NCBI GenBank assembly: GCA_043780595.1
Contig: JAYWCL010000161.1
Location: forward strand, 1 to 56,577
From: Limnoglobus sp043780595
GTDB lineage: Bacteria > Planctomycetota > Planctomycetia > Gemmatales > Gemmataceae
Reading direction: 5' to 3'
Length of the DNA: 56,577 nucleotides
Numbering within the stretch: position 1 is the stretch's first letter; every line of letters starts with the position of its first letter. The translations under genes and the position numbers were made by a program. The notes beneath the pieces are model-generated. The model was given only the letters and a program-made list of their open reading frames with translations, did not search any database and had not been told where the DNA came from. Below, piece by piece: positions 48,736 through 56,577 of this stretch.

Positions 48736-49818
48736 ATGGAAGCCAAACGCAAACCGATTCTCTTTCGCTGCGATGGAACGCGCGAAGGTGGCTACGAACC
48801 GCTGTACCAGTGTCTGTCGTTTGCTGCGGCACTTCAGCGCCGCAAGCGGGGGACGCACTTTTTCAGTTACCTCGATCCACTCTCGTTGGCGCACAGTATC
48901 AGCCGGGGTAACAACGATTGGGCACCGGCGGAAGCCCCGCTCGGTAGCGACAAAGACCTCACCGCCACGATCAAGGAAGTCCGCCGCCTGAATGCCGCCG
49001 CCGTGGTGGTGTGCGGCGATACCGCAACGCCCGATTACTTCGAGGAACTGCGAGCGACCGGCACGATGGTCATCGCCTTCGACACCAAAGCCGGCGACGT
49101 GATCCCAGCGGACCTCGTGATTAACCCGACGCTGTCGGTGCCGAGGAAAGCCTATCGCGTGTCGATGGGGTGTCAGCTTCTCGCGGGTCGGAAATATGCT
49201 TTAGTGCGAGGGTTGTTTCGCCGTCAGCGAACGATCCGCGCCACCGAGCAACCCGGTGCCTTTCGTGCACTCGTCGCCTTCGGAGACGACGACAACACGA
49301 ACCAAACGCTGCAACGTTCGCAGGAACTCCTCGAGATCGATCGCGTCGAGAAACTGAGCATCATCACCCGGTCCCACCACCCGGACTTCGACGAACTCAA
49401 AGAGTTCGCGGAGGAAAACAGCAGCCGTGTGGAGATCGTGACGGAAGCGAAAGAGATCATGACGCGGCTCGTTCGCGGTCACTTCGCGCTGACGACCGGC
49501 GACACGTGGTCGTTTGAAATGTCGTGCGTCGGCATCCCGCAACTGCTGCTGCCGAGCCACGCCCGCCACGTGGCCAACGCGAAACGCATGGACGACGAAG
49601 GCATGGCCACCTACCTCGGCGAAGCGGATAAGGTCGACGCGAAGCAACTCGAAGAAGCGGTGAGCATCCTCCTCGACGACCCGATGGAACGCCTCACGAT
49701 GTCGCGATGTGCGCGGAACTTAGTCGATGGCCGCGGCGGCGACCGCATCGTCAACGGCATGGAAATCATCCTGCACACGCCATCGCGTGCCGTGCCGATG
49801 CGAGCGCGAGCGGCGTAG
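48736..49818 (+). CDS. PseG-like glycosyltransferase-fold hydrolase
   Basis: A 360-residue GT-B-type protein resembling PseG (UDP-2,4-diacetamido-2,4,6-trideoxy-altropyranose hydrolase). It opens ILFRCDGTREGGYEPLYQCL, like the PseG FRADxxxxxGxGHxxRCL motif, has ADLVINP and LVAFGDDDNTNQTLQ strands and the nucleotide-sugar loop TTGDTWSFEMSCVGIPQLLLP. In place of the PseG GxGH glycine loop it has GGYEP, so activity on pseudaminic-acid precursors is uncertain. No other pse gene is close by. The start has GGAAG upstream of ATG 48736. Confidence 0.6.
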   Translation: MEAKRKPILFRCDGTREGGYEPLYQCLSFAAALQRRKRGTHFFSYLDPLSLAHSISRGNNDWAPAEAPLGSDKDLTATIKEVRRLNAAAVVVCGDTATPDYFEELRATGTMVIAFDTKAGDVIPADLVINPTLSVPRKAYRVSMGCQLLAGRKYALVRGLFRRQRTIRATEQPGAFRALVAFGDDDNTNQTLQRSQELLEIDRVEKLSIITRSHHPDFDELKEFAEENSSRVEIVTEAKEIMTRLVRGHFALTTGDTWSFEMSCVGIPQLLLPSHARHVANAKRMDDEGMATYLGEADKVDAKQLEEAVSILLDDPMERLTMSRCARNLVDGRGGDRIVNGMEIILHTPSRAVPMRARAA

Positions 49819-49842
49819 TTGCAGATGTGAGCGTCAACGAAA

Positions 49843-49869
49843 ACGGGTTCGAGATCGTCTCGAACCCGT
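49843..49869 (+). terminator. Hairpin between the PseG-like gene and dnaA
   Basis: ACGGGTTCGAGA (49843-49854) pairs exactly with TCTCGAACCCGT (49858-49869) around a 3-base loop. No T-run follows, but it lies 25 bases after the stop and probably ends that transcript. Confidence 0.65.
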
Positions 49870-49938
49870 CTGCGTTTCGGCGAGTGATGGCGTCCCGAAC
49901 ACCTTGCAGATCGATGCCGTTTTCGCTAAAATTTCACA

Positions 49939-51000
49939 ATGAAAACGGCGACCGGAACCCCTTTCACCGATTCGCGGTCGCAGCTCGATGAGAAGCGTTT
50001 GCCCGTCTCTATCGTTGGAACCGAAGTCGTCGTCCTGCCAGAAAATAAGTCTGCGATTCGCGCGCTCGAACGCATTGCACGCACGCTGGCGAAACCGGGC
50101 CGGATTCGCACGCCGTTCGCCCCGCTGATGCTGCATGGCTCGCCGGGTACGGGGAAGTCGCACTTGGCGAACGCGCTGTTGCGGCTCGTGATCGACCTGC
50201 CGACGGTTCGCACGGTGCAGGCGATCCCCGCGAACGACCTCGACCGCGATGCCGACGAGCCGATCCCGCTCATCGACGACTTCCTCGCCTGCGATCTGCT
50301 CATCATCGAAGATCTACAACACCTGCCGAAACCATCGGCCCTGCTGCTTTGCCGCCTTCTCGACCATCGCGCCACCCGCTATTTACCCACGGTCCTGACG
50401 GCGAACGCGGGGCCAGCCGGGCTGACGTTCTTGCCGCGCCGACTGACGAACCGCCTCGCGGGTGGGTTGGTCGTGCAGGTCGAATCGCTGTCGCCGAAGT
50501 CGCGCCGCGAACTCGTGGCGTTCCTCGCAGAGCGGCGCAAAGTGTATTTGTTGCCCGATGCGATCAACTGGATTGCGGATCGTTCGCTCGGCGGTGGAAT
50601 TCGCCCCGCAATCGGCTTGCTCGAGTCGCTGAAAACGCAGGTGGGCAAGTCGCGGAAACGGCTCGACCGCGATGCGGTTGCGGCGATCCTCGCACCCGAT
50701 GAAGCCAACCGCATCCCCGCCACCGTCGCCCGCATCATCGGCAAAGTCGCTGCCGCGTTCGGCATCAAGCCCAAAGAACTCGTCGGCAAATCGCGGCTCC
50801 GCACGATCTTGTTGCCCCGACAAGCGGCAATGTACCTCGTCCGTACGATTGTGAAACTTCCGCTAACCGCGATCGGCAAACAGTTCGGCGGACGCGATCA
50901 TACGACCGTGATGAACGCGATCCAGAAACTCGAAGCGTCGATGAAAGACGATGCGAAATTGAAGCGGACGATGAAGCATTTACGGGCGGAACTCGAATGA
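49939..51000 (+). CDS. dnaA: Chromosomal replication initiator DnaA, short form
   Basis: A 353-residue DnaA. The AAA+ domain has Walker A GSPGTGKS (67-74), Walker B-like DLLIIEDLQHL (119-129) and sensor motifs. The C-terminal DNA-binding domain has the DnaA signature GGRDHTTVMNAIQKLE (from 317). Domain I and most of the linker are missing or very short: only about 60 residues precede Walker A, against about 165 in E. coli. Walker B reads IIED instead of the usual LIDD. It binds ATP and opens the origin; the likely origin lies just downstream. It would lack the usual DnaB/DiaA-binding domain. Confidence 0.92.
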   Translation: MKTATGTPFTDSRSQLDEKRLPVSIVGTEVVVLPENKSAIRALERIARTLAKPGRIRTPFAPLMLHGSPGTGKSHLANALLRLVIDLPTVRTVQAIPANDLDRDADEPIPLIDDFLACDLLIIEDLQHLPKPSALLLCRLLDHRATRYLPTVLTANAGPAGLTFLPRRLTNRLAGGLVVQVESLSPKSRRELVAFLAERRKVYLLPDAINWIADRSLGGGIRPAIGLLESLKTQVGKSRKRLDRDAVAAILAPDEANRIPATVARIIGKVAAAFGIKPKELVGKSRLRTILLPRQAAMYLVRTIVKLPLTAIGKQFGGRDHTTVMNAIQKLEASMKDDAKLKRTMKHLRAELE

Positions 51001-51009
51001 CGCGCACAC

Positions 51010-51018
51010 TGTGGAAAA
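51010..51018 (-). promoter_or_regulatory. DnaA box (TTTTCCACA)
   Basis: Plus strand TGTGGAAAA, minus strand TTTTCCACA, one base from TTATCCACA and within the TTWTNCACA consensus. It lies 10 bases after the dnaA stop codon. Confidence 0.65.
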
Positions 51019-51143
51019 CCCGTTGCGCGAATGGCGCGCGATTGTTGCGCACCGATGACAGCGAGTGCGTTCGCGATGAGTCTGCCATGGCCAGTCGTTT
51101 CCATCAACACGGCGCGCCAAACGATCATCAGGTGCGCAACGGG

Positions 51144-51152
51144 TTATCCACA
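51144..51152 (+). promoter_or_regulatory. DnaA box (TTATCCACA)
   Basis: A perfect consensus DnaA box, in the arm of the 19-bp inverted repeat opposite the box at 51010-51018. Confidence 0.85.
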
Positions 51153-51331
51153 GCGAACGACGCGATGCAACCCGATGTTCAAACGCAGGTAACGTCGCCG
51201 ACCGTCGTGTGCGCGCCAGAAAAGCGCGGCATATTACTACGGCTACGAGATTTAATTAACTAAGGAAATCAGAAAGAAGACAGACACCGAAGGAGTGGAG
51301 TTTACCCCCCCTTGAACTCTGAGGACACCGA

Positions 51332-52450
51332 ATGAAGATCCAATGCCAGCGGGAAACGCTGCTTGCCGCCTGTCAGCTCGTAGGAGTGGCGGTTGCGGCC
51401 CGAACGACGAAACCGATCTTGTCGAACATCAAGGCCGTGGCCGATGCGGAATCGCTCACGCTGATGGCCACCGATCTCGAAGTCGGCGTGCGCTACGAAC
51501 TGCGCGGCGTGCAGGTCAAGGAAGCCGGTGAGGCGATCCTCTCGCCGGTCAAACTCATTTCGATTCTTCGCGAATCGAACGACCCCGACATCACGATCAA
51601 CAGCGACAGCGAAGGCACGCTGATCCGCACGTCGAGCGGTCGCTTCCAGATGCCGAGCGGCGAGCCGGACCAGTTCCCGGACATCCCCGCGTTCGCAGGC
51701 GTGACGAACTACCACGAGATCGCAGCGGGCGTTCTCCGCACGATGATTAAACGCACCGCATTCGCCGCCGACCGCAAGGAAGGCACCGCACGCTGGGCCG
51801 TAACGGGCATTCTGTGGGAAGCCGAGGAGAAGAAGGCACGGCTGATTGCCACCGATACGAAACGCCTCGCGCTCATCGAAGGGCCTGCCACCAGCCACGG
51901 CGAAGTGAAAGACGCCAAGGGCCAATCGTACTTGGTGCCGCAGAAGGCGATCCAGTTGCTCGAACGCAGCCTGCACGACGACGGCGAGATCATACGCATC
52001 GCGCTCAACGCGAACGAGGCGATGTTCCAGACGGAACGCGCACTCATTCACACCGTGCTGGTGCAGGGCAAGTTCCCGCCGTACCGCGACATCATCCCGA
52101 AGAAACCGCCCGTCAGCGTGCAGTTGCCGACCGCCGAGTTCCTCTCGCGGGTTCGCCAAGCCGCGATCATGATCGACGAGGAAACGAAGCGCGTCGATTT
52201 CAAGTTCGAGCCGGGCAAAGTCACGCTGAAAGCCCAGGGTGCGGAGACCGGTTCGAGCGAAGTGACGATGGAACTGCCGGACTTTAAGGGCGCGAACGTC
52301 GAGATCGCGTTCGACCCGCAATACCTGATCGAAATGCTCCGCGCCGTCGAAGGCGAGCCGTTTTTGAAACTCGAAATGACCGACGGCCAGCGCCCCGCCG
52401 TATTCCGCGTCGGCGATTACCTGTACCTCGTGATGCCACTGGCAAACTGA
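51332..52450 (+). CDS. dnaN: DNA polymerase III sliding clamp, beta subunit
   Basis: A 372-residue beta clamp, the usual length, forming the ring that tethers DNA polymerase to DNA. The three similar domains can be followed: MKIQCQRETLLAACQLVGVA at the start, GVTNYHEIAAGVLRTMIKRT in domain 2, and the C-terminal motif DGQRPAVFRVGDYLYLVMPL, which ends the family's hydrophobic binding groove. GAGG lies 8 bases before ATG 51332. It follows the presumed origin in the standard dnaA-dnaN order. Confidence 0.96.
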   Translation: MKIQCQRETLLAACQLVGVAVAARTTKPILSNIKAVADAESLTLMATDLEVGVRYELRGVQVKEAGEAILSPVKLISILRESNDPDITINSDSEGTLIRTSSGRFQMPSGEPDQFPDIPAFAGVTNYHEIAAGVLRTMIKRTAFAADRKEGTARWAVTGILWEAEEKKARLIATDTKRLALIEGPATSHGEVKDAKGQSYLVPQKAIQLLERSLHDDGEIIRIALNANEAMFQTERALIHTVLVQGKFPPYRDIIPKKPPVSVQLPTAEFLSRVRQAAIMIDEETKRVDFKFEPGKVTLKAQGAETGSSEVTMELPDFKGANVEIAFDPQYLIEMLRAVEGEPFLKLEMTDGQRPAVFRVGDYLYLVMPLAN

Positions 52451-52465
52451 GTCGTTCGTCGAATC

Positions 52466-52620
52466 GGGTTCTTCGGTCCTGAAAGGATCGCTCATGTAGC
52501 CCATGGTGGAACCATGGGAGTGGGCCGCACCCAATATCGATTGCGGGCGTCGTGGGTTCGTACCCCATGGTTCCACCATAGGGCTGAAGGAGCGACCCCT
52601 TCAGGGTCGAACCGGGTTCT
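52466..52620. repeat. Inverted pair of family R2 repeats between dnaN and the DUF721 gene
   Basis: At 52470-52520 runs TTCTTCGGTCCTGAAAGGAT then the CCCATGGTGGAACCATGGG palindrome. At 52563-52620 lies an inverted copy (CCCATGGTTCCACCATAGGG, then GACCCCTTCAGGGTCGAACC). Together they could form a long stem with a loop of about 40 bases. Confidence 0.75.
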
Positions 52621-52647
52621 TTGTTTCTTCGTTTGAAACGGGTTTTT

Positions 52648-52968
52648 ATGGCCGACCCGAAGCGAGTCGAAACTGCGCCGGAGAGCCTGGCCGATATTCT
52701 CGGCCGGATGTTTACCGCGCGCGGCTGGGGCCGGAAGTCCGAACGCCAGCAACTCGAATTCGCCTGGGCCGAGGTTGCGGGCATCGACCTCATCAAAAAC
52801 ACGCGCGTCCTCGCCATGCGGCGAGGTGTTCTCGAAATCGACGTCCGCAACGGCGTATTGCTGCAAGAACTGACGCAGTTCCACAAACGACGCCTCATGG
52901 ACGCGATGCGGAAAAAGTTACCCGGCACCAAACTCACCGACATGAAGTTCCGCGCCGGAACGTGGTGA
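52648..52968 (+). CDS. DUF721/DciA-like protein
   Basis: A 106-residue protein of the DUF721 family. It opens with ESLADILGRMFTARGWGRKS, then EFAWAEVAGIDLIKNTRVLA and the strand-helix MRRGVLEIDVRNGVLLQELT, ending KLTDMKFRAG. DUF721 contains DciA, the helicase-loading factor of bacteria without DnaC or DnaI, and its genes lie near dnaA or gyrB as here. It probably helps load DnaB at the origin. Confidence 0.8.
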   Translation: MADPKRVETAPESLADILGRMFTARGWGRKSERQQLEFAWAEVAGIDLIKNTRVLAMRRGVLEIDVRNGVLLQELTQFHKRRLMDAMRKKLPGTKLTDMKFRAGTW

Positions 52969-53094
52969 GTGCGTAGTGGTGAGTGATGAGTGATGAGTGG
53001 TGAGTGGTGAGTGATGAGAGTCGTTGTTTTTACCCCAACGGGGTTGCATCCTATAGCCCAGGGTTAGACGTTTCGTCGTACCCCTGGGTAAACC
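52965..53094. repeat. GTGAGTGATGA tandem tract and family R3 repeat before gyrB
   Basis: At 52965-53018 short units of the type GTGAGTGATGA and GAGTGGTGAGTG repeat irregularly. At 53033-53094 is an inverted family R3 copy (CCTATAGCCCAGGGTTAGAC and CGTACCCCTGGGT), also found at 36431. gyrB starts 19 bases later. Confidence 0.75.
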
Positions 53095-53112
53095 TACCGA
53101 AGAGTATCTCGC

Positions 53113-55635
53113 ATGAGCACGGAAACGAAAGTCGTCGTCGATACGAGCTACACCGATGCCAACGTGAAGACGTTGAAGGATGCGGCGCACATTCGCCAGA
53201 ATCCGGGCATGTATGTTGGCAACACGAGCAGTTCCGGTCTGCACCACATCGTGTATGAAGTCGTGTATAACTCGGTCGACGAGGCGCTCGTCGGATATTG
53301 CAAGCAGATTAAAATCGTCTTGCACGTCGATGGCTCGTGTACGGTGGCCGACGATGGTCGTGGTATTCCCGTTGGCATCAAGGCTGAAACGGGTCGCTCG
53401 ACGCTCGAGGAAGTCCTCACAGTTGCGGGGTCCAGCGGCAAGTTCGACAACGCCGCGTATCGCGTTTCGGCCGGGTTGCACGGCATGGGTGCGAAGGCGA
53501 TGAACGCGCTCTCCGAATGGTGCGAAGCCGAAGTGCGACGCGATGGCCGCGTCTATCAGATGACCTTCGAACGCGGTTACGCCAAGACGAAGATCAAGGA
53601 CATCGGGCCATCCCCCGTCGGCGTGACCGGCACGACGATTCGCTTCATGCCGGACAAGGAAATCTTCGGCGACCTCACCTTCGTGTACGACATGCTCGCG
53701 GACCGCTTCCGCCAGATTGCGTATCTGAACCGCGGCCTGAACATCAGCATCGTCGACGAACGCGAAGGTCGCTCGGATGTCTTTTACACCGAAGCGGGCA
53801 TCGCCGATTACGTCGCCTACCTGAACCGCGATGAAAAGGTCGTTCACAATCCGCCGATCTACGCCCGCAAAGACGTCGACGGCGTATTGGTCGAAGTCTC
53901 GCTGCAGTACACGATCAGCGAAAGTCAGATCGAAGAGTGCTTCGCGAACAACGCCTACAATCGCGATGGCGGCACGCACCTGACGGGGTTCCGCAGCGGC
54001 CTGACGCGCGCCGTCACCAAGTACGGCAAAGACAACAACATCTTCAAGGATGGCATCGACCTGCGCGGCGACGATTTCCGTGAAGGTCTCACCGCCGTCA
54101 TCAGCATCGCGCACCCCGACCCGATCTTCGAATCGCAGATCAAAGTCCGCCTCAACAACCCCGAAGTCGATGGCATCGTTTCGAGCGTCGTGTACGAATT
54201 CCTGACGGATTACCTTGAGAAGAACCCCAAGGAAGGCACGCTGATCTGCAAGCGCGTGATCCTCTCGGCGGAGGCGCGAATCGCCGCGAAGAAGGCCCGC
54301 GAAAACATCAAGATCCGGAGTGGGATCCTCAACGGTGGCGGGCTGCCCGGCAAACTGATGGACTGCACGACCCGCGAACGCGACAAGAGCGAACTGTTCC
54401 TCGTCGAAGGCGATTCGGCAGGCGGTTCTGCCGAAAGCGGACGCGACCGGATGTATCAGGCCGTGCTGCCCCTTCGCGGGAAAGTGCTCAACGTCGAACG
54501 CGCCAAGCTCGAAAAACTGCTGAAAAACGAAGAAATTACCAACCTCATTTCCGCGATCGGCATCGACATCGGCAACGATACCGACATCGCGAAAGTGCGT
54601 TACGGTAAGATCGTCATCCTCACCGATGCCGACGTCGACGGCCAGCACATCCGCACGCTGCTGCTGACGTTCTTCTTCCGTCAGATGCGCAAACTCATCG
54701 AGAACGGCAACCTCTACGTCGCGCGGCCGCCGCTGTTCAAAGTGACGCAGAAGCGCGAAGTCCGCTTCGTGCAAACCCGCGCAGAAATGGGCATCGAGCT
54801 GATGAGCCGCGGCCTCAAGGACACCACGCTCGTCGTCTCGAAAGACGCCACTTCACGGACGCTGGTTGCCGACGAATTGAAGAAGCTGTTCCCCGTGATC
54901 GAAGAAATCGACACTGCGTCCCACACGCTCGAACGCCGCGGCCACACGCTCGAATCGTTCCTGAAACGCTACGACATCGCCAAAGGAGGCTGCCCGATGT
55001 TCCACGTGCGTTTCGGCGTGAAAGATCACCTGTTCTATTCGCAAGACGAAGTCGAAGTGTTCCGCTCGAGCGAATCGACGCGCCTCGGTCGCGAGATCGC
55101 GATCAGCGATGCGGTCCTCGCTGTGGCTGCCCCCGCGACGTTGACCACCGATGCGAACGCGAAGCCGGTGACGCCTGCCGAGGAAGTCGATCGCTTCACG
55201 ACCGACGAATGGCACGAAGTCCGCGGGTTAAACCGCGCGATGGCCAAACTCATCGACGCCGGCTTCCAGCCATCGGACCTAATTCCGCTCCCACGAATCG
55301 CTGGTCGCGAACCGCCGATCCGCTTCACGCTAAGGTCCGGCGAATCCGAACGCGACCTGCTTCACCTGCGAATGCTGGCGAGCGAAGTCCGTCGCAACGG
55401 CGAAAAGGGCATGACGATCACGCGGTTCAAAGGGCTAGGCGAAATGGACCCCGACGAACTCTGGAAGACGACGCTCGACCCCGAACACCGCACGCTCTTG
55501 CGAGTAACCATGACCGACGCCATCGCCGCCGAGAAGATGTTCCGGACGCTAATGGGCGAAGAAGTCGAAGGCCGCCGCGAGTTCATCCTGAAGCACCGCG
55601 TCGAAGACCCCAACGAAATCGACTACGGGGCGTAA
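53113..55635 (+). CDS. gyrB: DNA gyrase subunit B, planctomycete type
   Basis: An 840-residue type IIA topoisomerase ATPase subunit. The GHKL motifs are YEVVYNSVDEAL, DDGRGIPVGI and GLHGMGAKAMNALS; the usual ones read EVVDNSIDE and GLHGVGVSVVNALS. Toprim has FLVEGDSAGGSA and ILTDADVDGQHIRTLLLTFF. A long insert lies after Toprim (about 570-700), as in gram-negative GyrB, and the C-terminus ends ILKHRVEDPNEIDYGA. With GyrA it introduces negative supercoils. The D to Y change in EVVYNS and the altered G-loop are likely lineage features rather than loss of function. gyrA is not in the window. Confidence 0.92.
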   Translation: MSTETKVVVDTSYTDANVKTLKDAAHIRQNPGMYVGNTSSSGLHHIVYEVVYNSVDEALVGYCKQIKIVLHVDGSCTVADDGRGIPVGIKAETGRSTLEEVLTVAGSSGKFDNAAYRVSAGLHGMGAKAMNALSEWCEAEVRRDGRVYQMTFERGYAKTKIKDIGPSPVGVTGTTIRFMPDKEIFGDLTFVYDMLADRFRQIAYLNRGLNISIVDEREGRSDVFYTEAGIADYVAYLNRDEKVVHNPPIYARKDVDGVLVEVSLQYTISESQIEECFANNAYNRDGGTHLTGFRSGLTRAVTKYGKDNNIFKDGIDLRGDDFREGLTAVISIAHPDPIFESQIKVRLNNPEVDGIVSSVVYEFLTDYLEKNPKEGTLICKRVILSAEARIAAKKARENIKIRSGILNGGGLPGKLMDCTTRERDKSELFLVEGDSAGGSAESGRDRMYQAVLPLRGKVLNVERAKLEKLLKNEEITNLISAIGIDIGNDTDIAKVRYGKIVILTDADVDGQHIRTLLLTFFFRQMRKLIENGNLYVARPPLFKVTQKREVRFVQTRAEMGIELMSRGLKDTTLVVSKDATSRTLVADELKKLFPVIEEIDTASHTLERRGHTLESFLKRYDIAKGGCPMFHVRFGVKDHLFYSQDEVEVFRSSESTRLGREIAISDAVLAVAAPATLTTDANAKPVTPAEEVDRFTTDEWHEVRGLNRAMAKLIDAGFQPSDLIPLPRIAGREPPIRFTLRSGESERDLLHLRMLASEVRRNGEKGMTITRFKGLGEMDPDELWKTTLDPEHRTLLRVTMTDAIAAEKMFRTLMGEEVEGRREFILKHRVEDPNEIDYGA

Positions 55636-55810
55636 GCGGCGAGGAAACGAAGAAGGGGAGAGGGTACGACACGTCCGGGTTACCCCTAATAGTGTGCTTT
55701 CCCCTACTCCCCATTTGTATGCTTCGACAATGAAAGTATAGCCTTCGCTTTACCGGAAGTCAACAGACACAAGATTTGTATTGTGTCTCTTCAATTCAAG
55801 TGAGATAAAT

Positions 55811-56500
55811 ATGAGTGATCCAATTCCAATTGCTCCGCCGAAAGTATTTATTTCATATAGTTGGTCGTCAGAAGAGCATAAAAAATGGGTTTTGGATCTA
55901 GCGGAACGCTTGATGAGCGATGGTATCGCAGTCATTCTCGACGTCTGGGATTTGAAGCAAGGACAAGACAAATACGTTTTCATGGAACAGACTGTTATTG
56001 ATAAATCGGTATGTAAGGTTTTGGTAGTTTGCGATCGTGCCTACGCAAAGAAGGCAGACGAACGCAAAGGCGGTGTCGGGACCGAAGCACAGTTGATTTC
56101 TCATAAAGTGTACAATGAAGTGTCTCAGGAAAAGTTCTTGACAGTTGTTCGAGAGCGAGATGATGAGGGAAATCCTTGTCTACCCGCATTTATGGCCACT
56201 AGGGTCTATTTTGACTTCACTAATGATGAAGACTTTGAGGATGCTTATGATCGCTTGATGCGAAATATTCACAGTGCCCCAGAGTTAAAAAAGCCACCGC
56301 TTGGGAAGATACCTGCTCATATTTTTAACACTGACGCAGCGGTTCTGATAACGGCTGGAAAGTTTCAGCGGTTGAGCAATGCCGTAGAGAAAAATAAGCC
56401 GAATATTGAAGTTTATCTTCGCGATTATCTGGAGAATCTCTCGGAAACACTTGAAACGTTTCGAATCACATCCACTCCACTATTACCTCGGTTCGTATGA
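55811..56500 (+). CDS. SEFIR-domain protein, probable immune-type signalling or defence protein
   Basis: A 229-residue protein. Residues about 10-150 are a clear SEFIR domain, TIR-related: KVFISYSWSSEEHKKWVLDL, AERLMSDGIAVILDVWDLKQ, then GQDKYVFMEQTV and KVLVVCDRAYAKKADERKGG with VGTE. The rest (to 229) is helical. In bacteria SEFIR proteins occur in phage-defence and signalling contexts, and some consume NAD+. The base composition is far lower in GC than the neighbouring gyrB, and it starts an AT-rich stretch at about 55730, both signs of horizontal transfer. Confidence 0.85.
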   Translation: MSDPIPIAPPKVFISYSWSSEEHKKWVLDLAERLMSDGIAVILDVWDLKQGQDKYVFMEQTVIDKSVCKVLVVCDRAYAKKADERKGGVGTEAQLISHKVYNEVSQEKFLTVVRERDDEGNPCLPAFMATRVYFDFTNDEDFEDAYDRLMRNIHSAPELKKPPLGKIPAHIFNTDAAVLITAGKFQRLSNAVEKNKPNIEVYLRDYLENLSETLETFRITSTPLLPRFV

Positions 56501-56569
56501 TCCGCACGTTGGACTCCTCAGCGGCATTTGCGGGATAGAATGAGCCTTGACACCCCTGGAGTCCTTCGC

Positions 56570-56577
56570 ATGGCCAT
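56570..56577 (+). CDS. Start of a gene cut by the window edge
   Basis: ATG at 56570 with GGAG 9 bases upstream opens a frame (Met-Ala and a partial codon). Only eight bases are available, so nothing more can be said. Confidence 0.35.

Larger units (their letters stand above)
51001..51331. other. Candidate replication origin (oriC) between dnaA and dnaN
   Basis: No gene is supported. Two DnaA boxes sit at mirror positions in a 19-bp inverted repeat: TGTGGAAAACCCGTTGCGC at 51010-51028 and GCGCAACGGGTTATCCACA at 51134-51152, with one mismatch. An AT-rich stretch follows at 51230-51275 (GAGATTTAATTAACTAAGG), a possible unwinding site. The place next to dnaA and dnaN is standard for bacterial origins. 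Only two clear boxes are seen. Confidence 0.7.

Noticed and set aside
50997..51263. 88-codon frame through the dnaA-dnaN spacer
   Set aside because: It overlaps both DnaA boxes and the inverted repeat, has no recognisable motif and starts inside dnaA's stop region; the spacer is better explained as an origin.
52918..54774. 618-codon minus-strand frame opposite gyrB
   Set aside because: Antisense shadow of gyrB; part of it is made of the R3 repeat and the GTGAGTGATGA tract.

Overview
The window looks like a chromosomal segment of a planctomycete, most likely of the Gemmataceae. The reasons are several lineage-typical families: two DUF1559 pseudopilin-like proteins (396..1394, 46374..47438), a PVC-type cytochrome c/HEAT protein (38556..42008), a DUF1549/DUF1553 remnant (4857..5270), two TIGR02996 leucine-rich-repeat proteins (43038..44767), a cysteine-rich 'YTV'-type wall protein (17343..18584), a Uma2 nuclease, GC-rich sequence and many short dispersed palindromic repeats between genes. 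Genus-level assignment would be a guess.

Layout. 1-6 kb: surface and metabolic genes, then debris (two broken planctomycete genes, a SUKH-like immunity protein) and thiol peroxidase tpx. 6-17 kb: a large membrane cytochrome b/c fusion with TPRs, a nitrilase-family amidase, a PIN toxin-antitoxin pair preceded by a 105-bp copied fragment of the nearby thpR gene, the pfkB-thpR operon, a TPR lipoprotein and a PEP-synthase-like enzyme. 17-21 kb: rsgA and the YTV wall-protein gene, lying between two inverted copies of a 303-bp repeat with terminal inverted repeats and internal 21-bp modules. 21-33 kb: accessory genes (DUF1851 immunity-like protein, two addiction modules, Uma2, a copper-storage four-helix protein, polX, a small SET protein, a SIR2-TPR protein likely to act in defence). 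33-49 kb: mostly housekeeping and secreted enzymes (S1/P1 nuclease, subtilase, moaC, polyprenyl synthase, PVC cytochrome, metallophosphoesterase, tRNA-Pro, Nudix hydrolase).

49.9-55.6 kb is the replication-origin block: a short dnaA, a 331-bp origin-like spacer with two DnaA boxes inside a 19-bp inverted repeat, dnaN, a DUF721/DciA-like gene and gyrB. recF is absent from its usual place. An AT-rich SEFIR gene follows immediately.

The two most unusual observations are the inverted pair of 303-bp elements around rsgA and the wall-protein gene, and the mirror-image DnaA-box arrangement in the dnaA-dnaN spacer. A recurring theme is that several unrelated dispersed repeats lie exactly at gene ends and supply the last codons and the stop codon. 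All functional calls rest on motif reading by eye; no database search was run.
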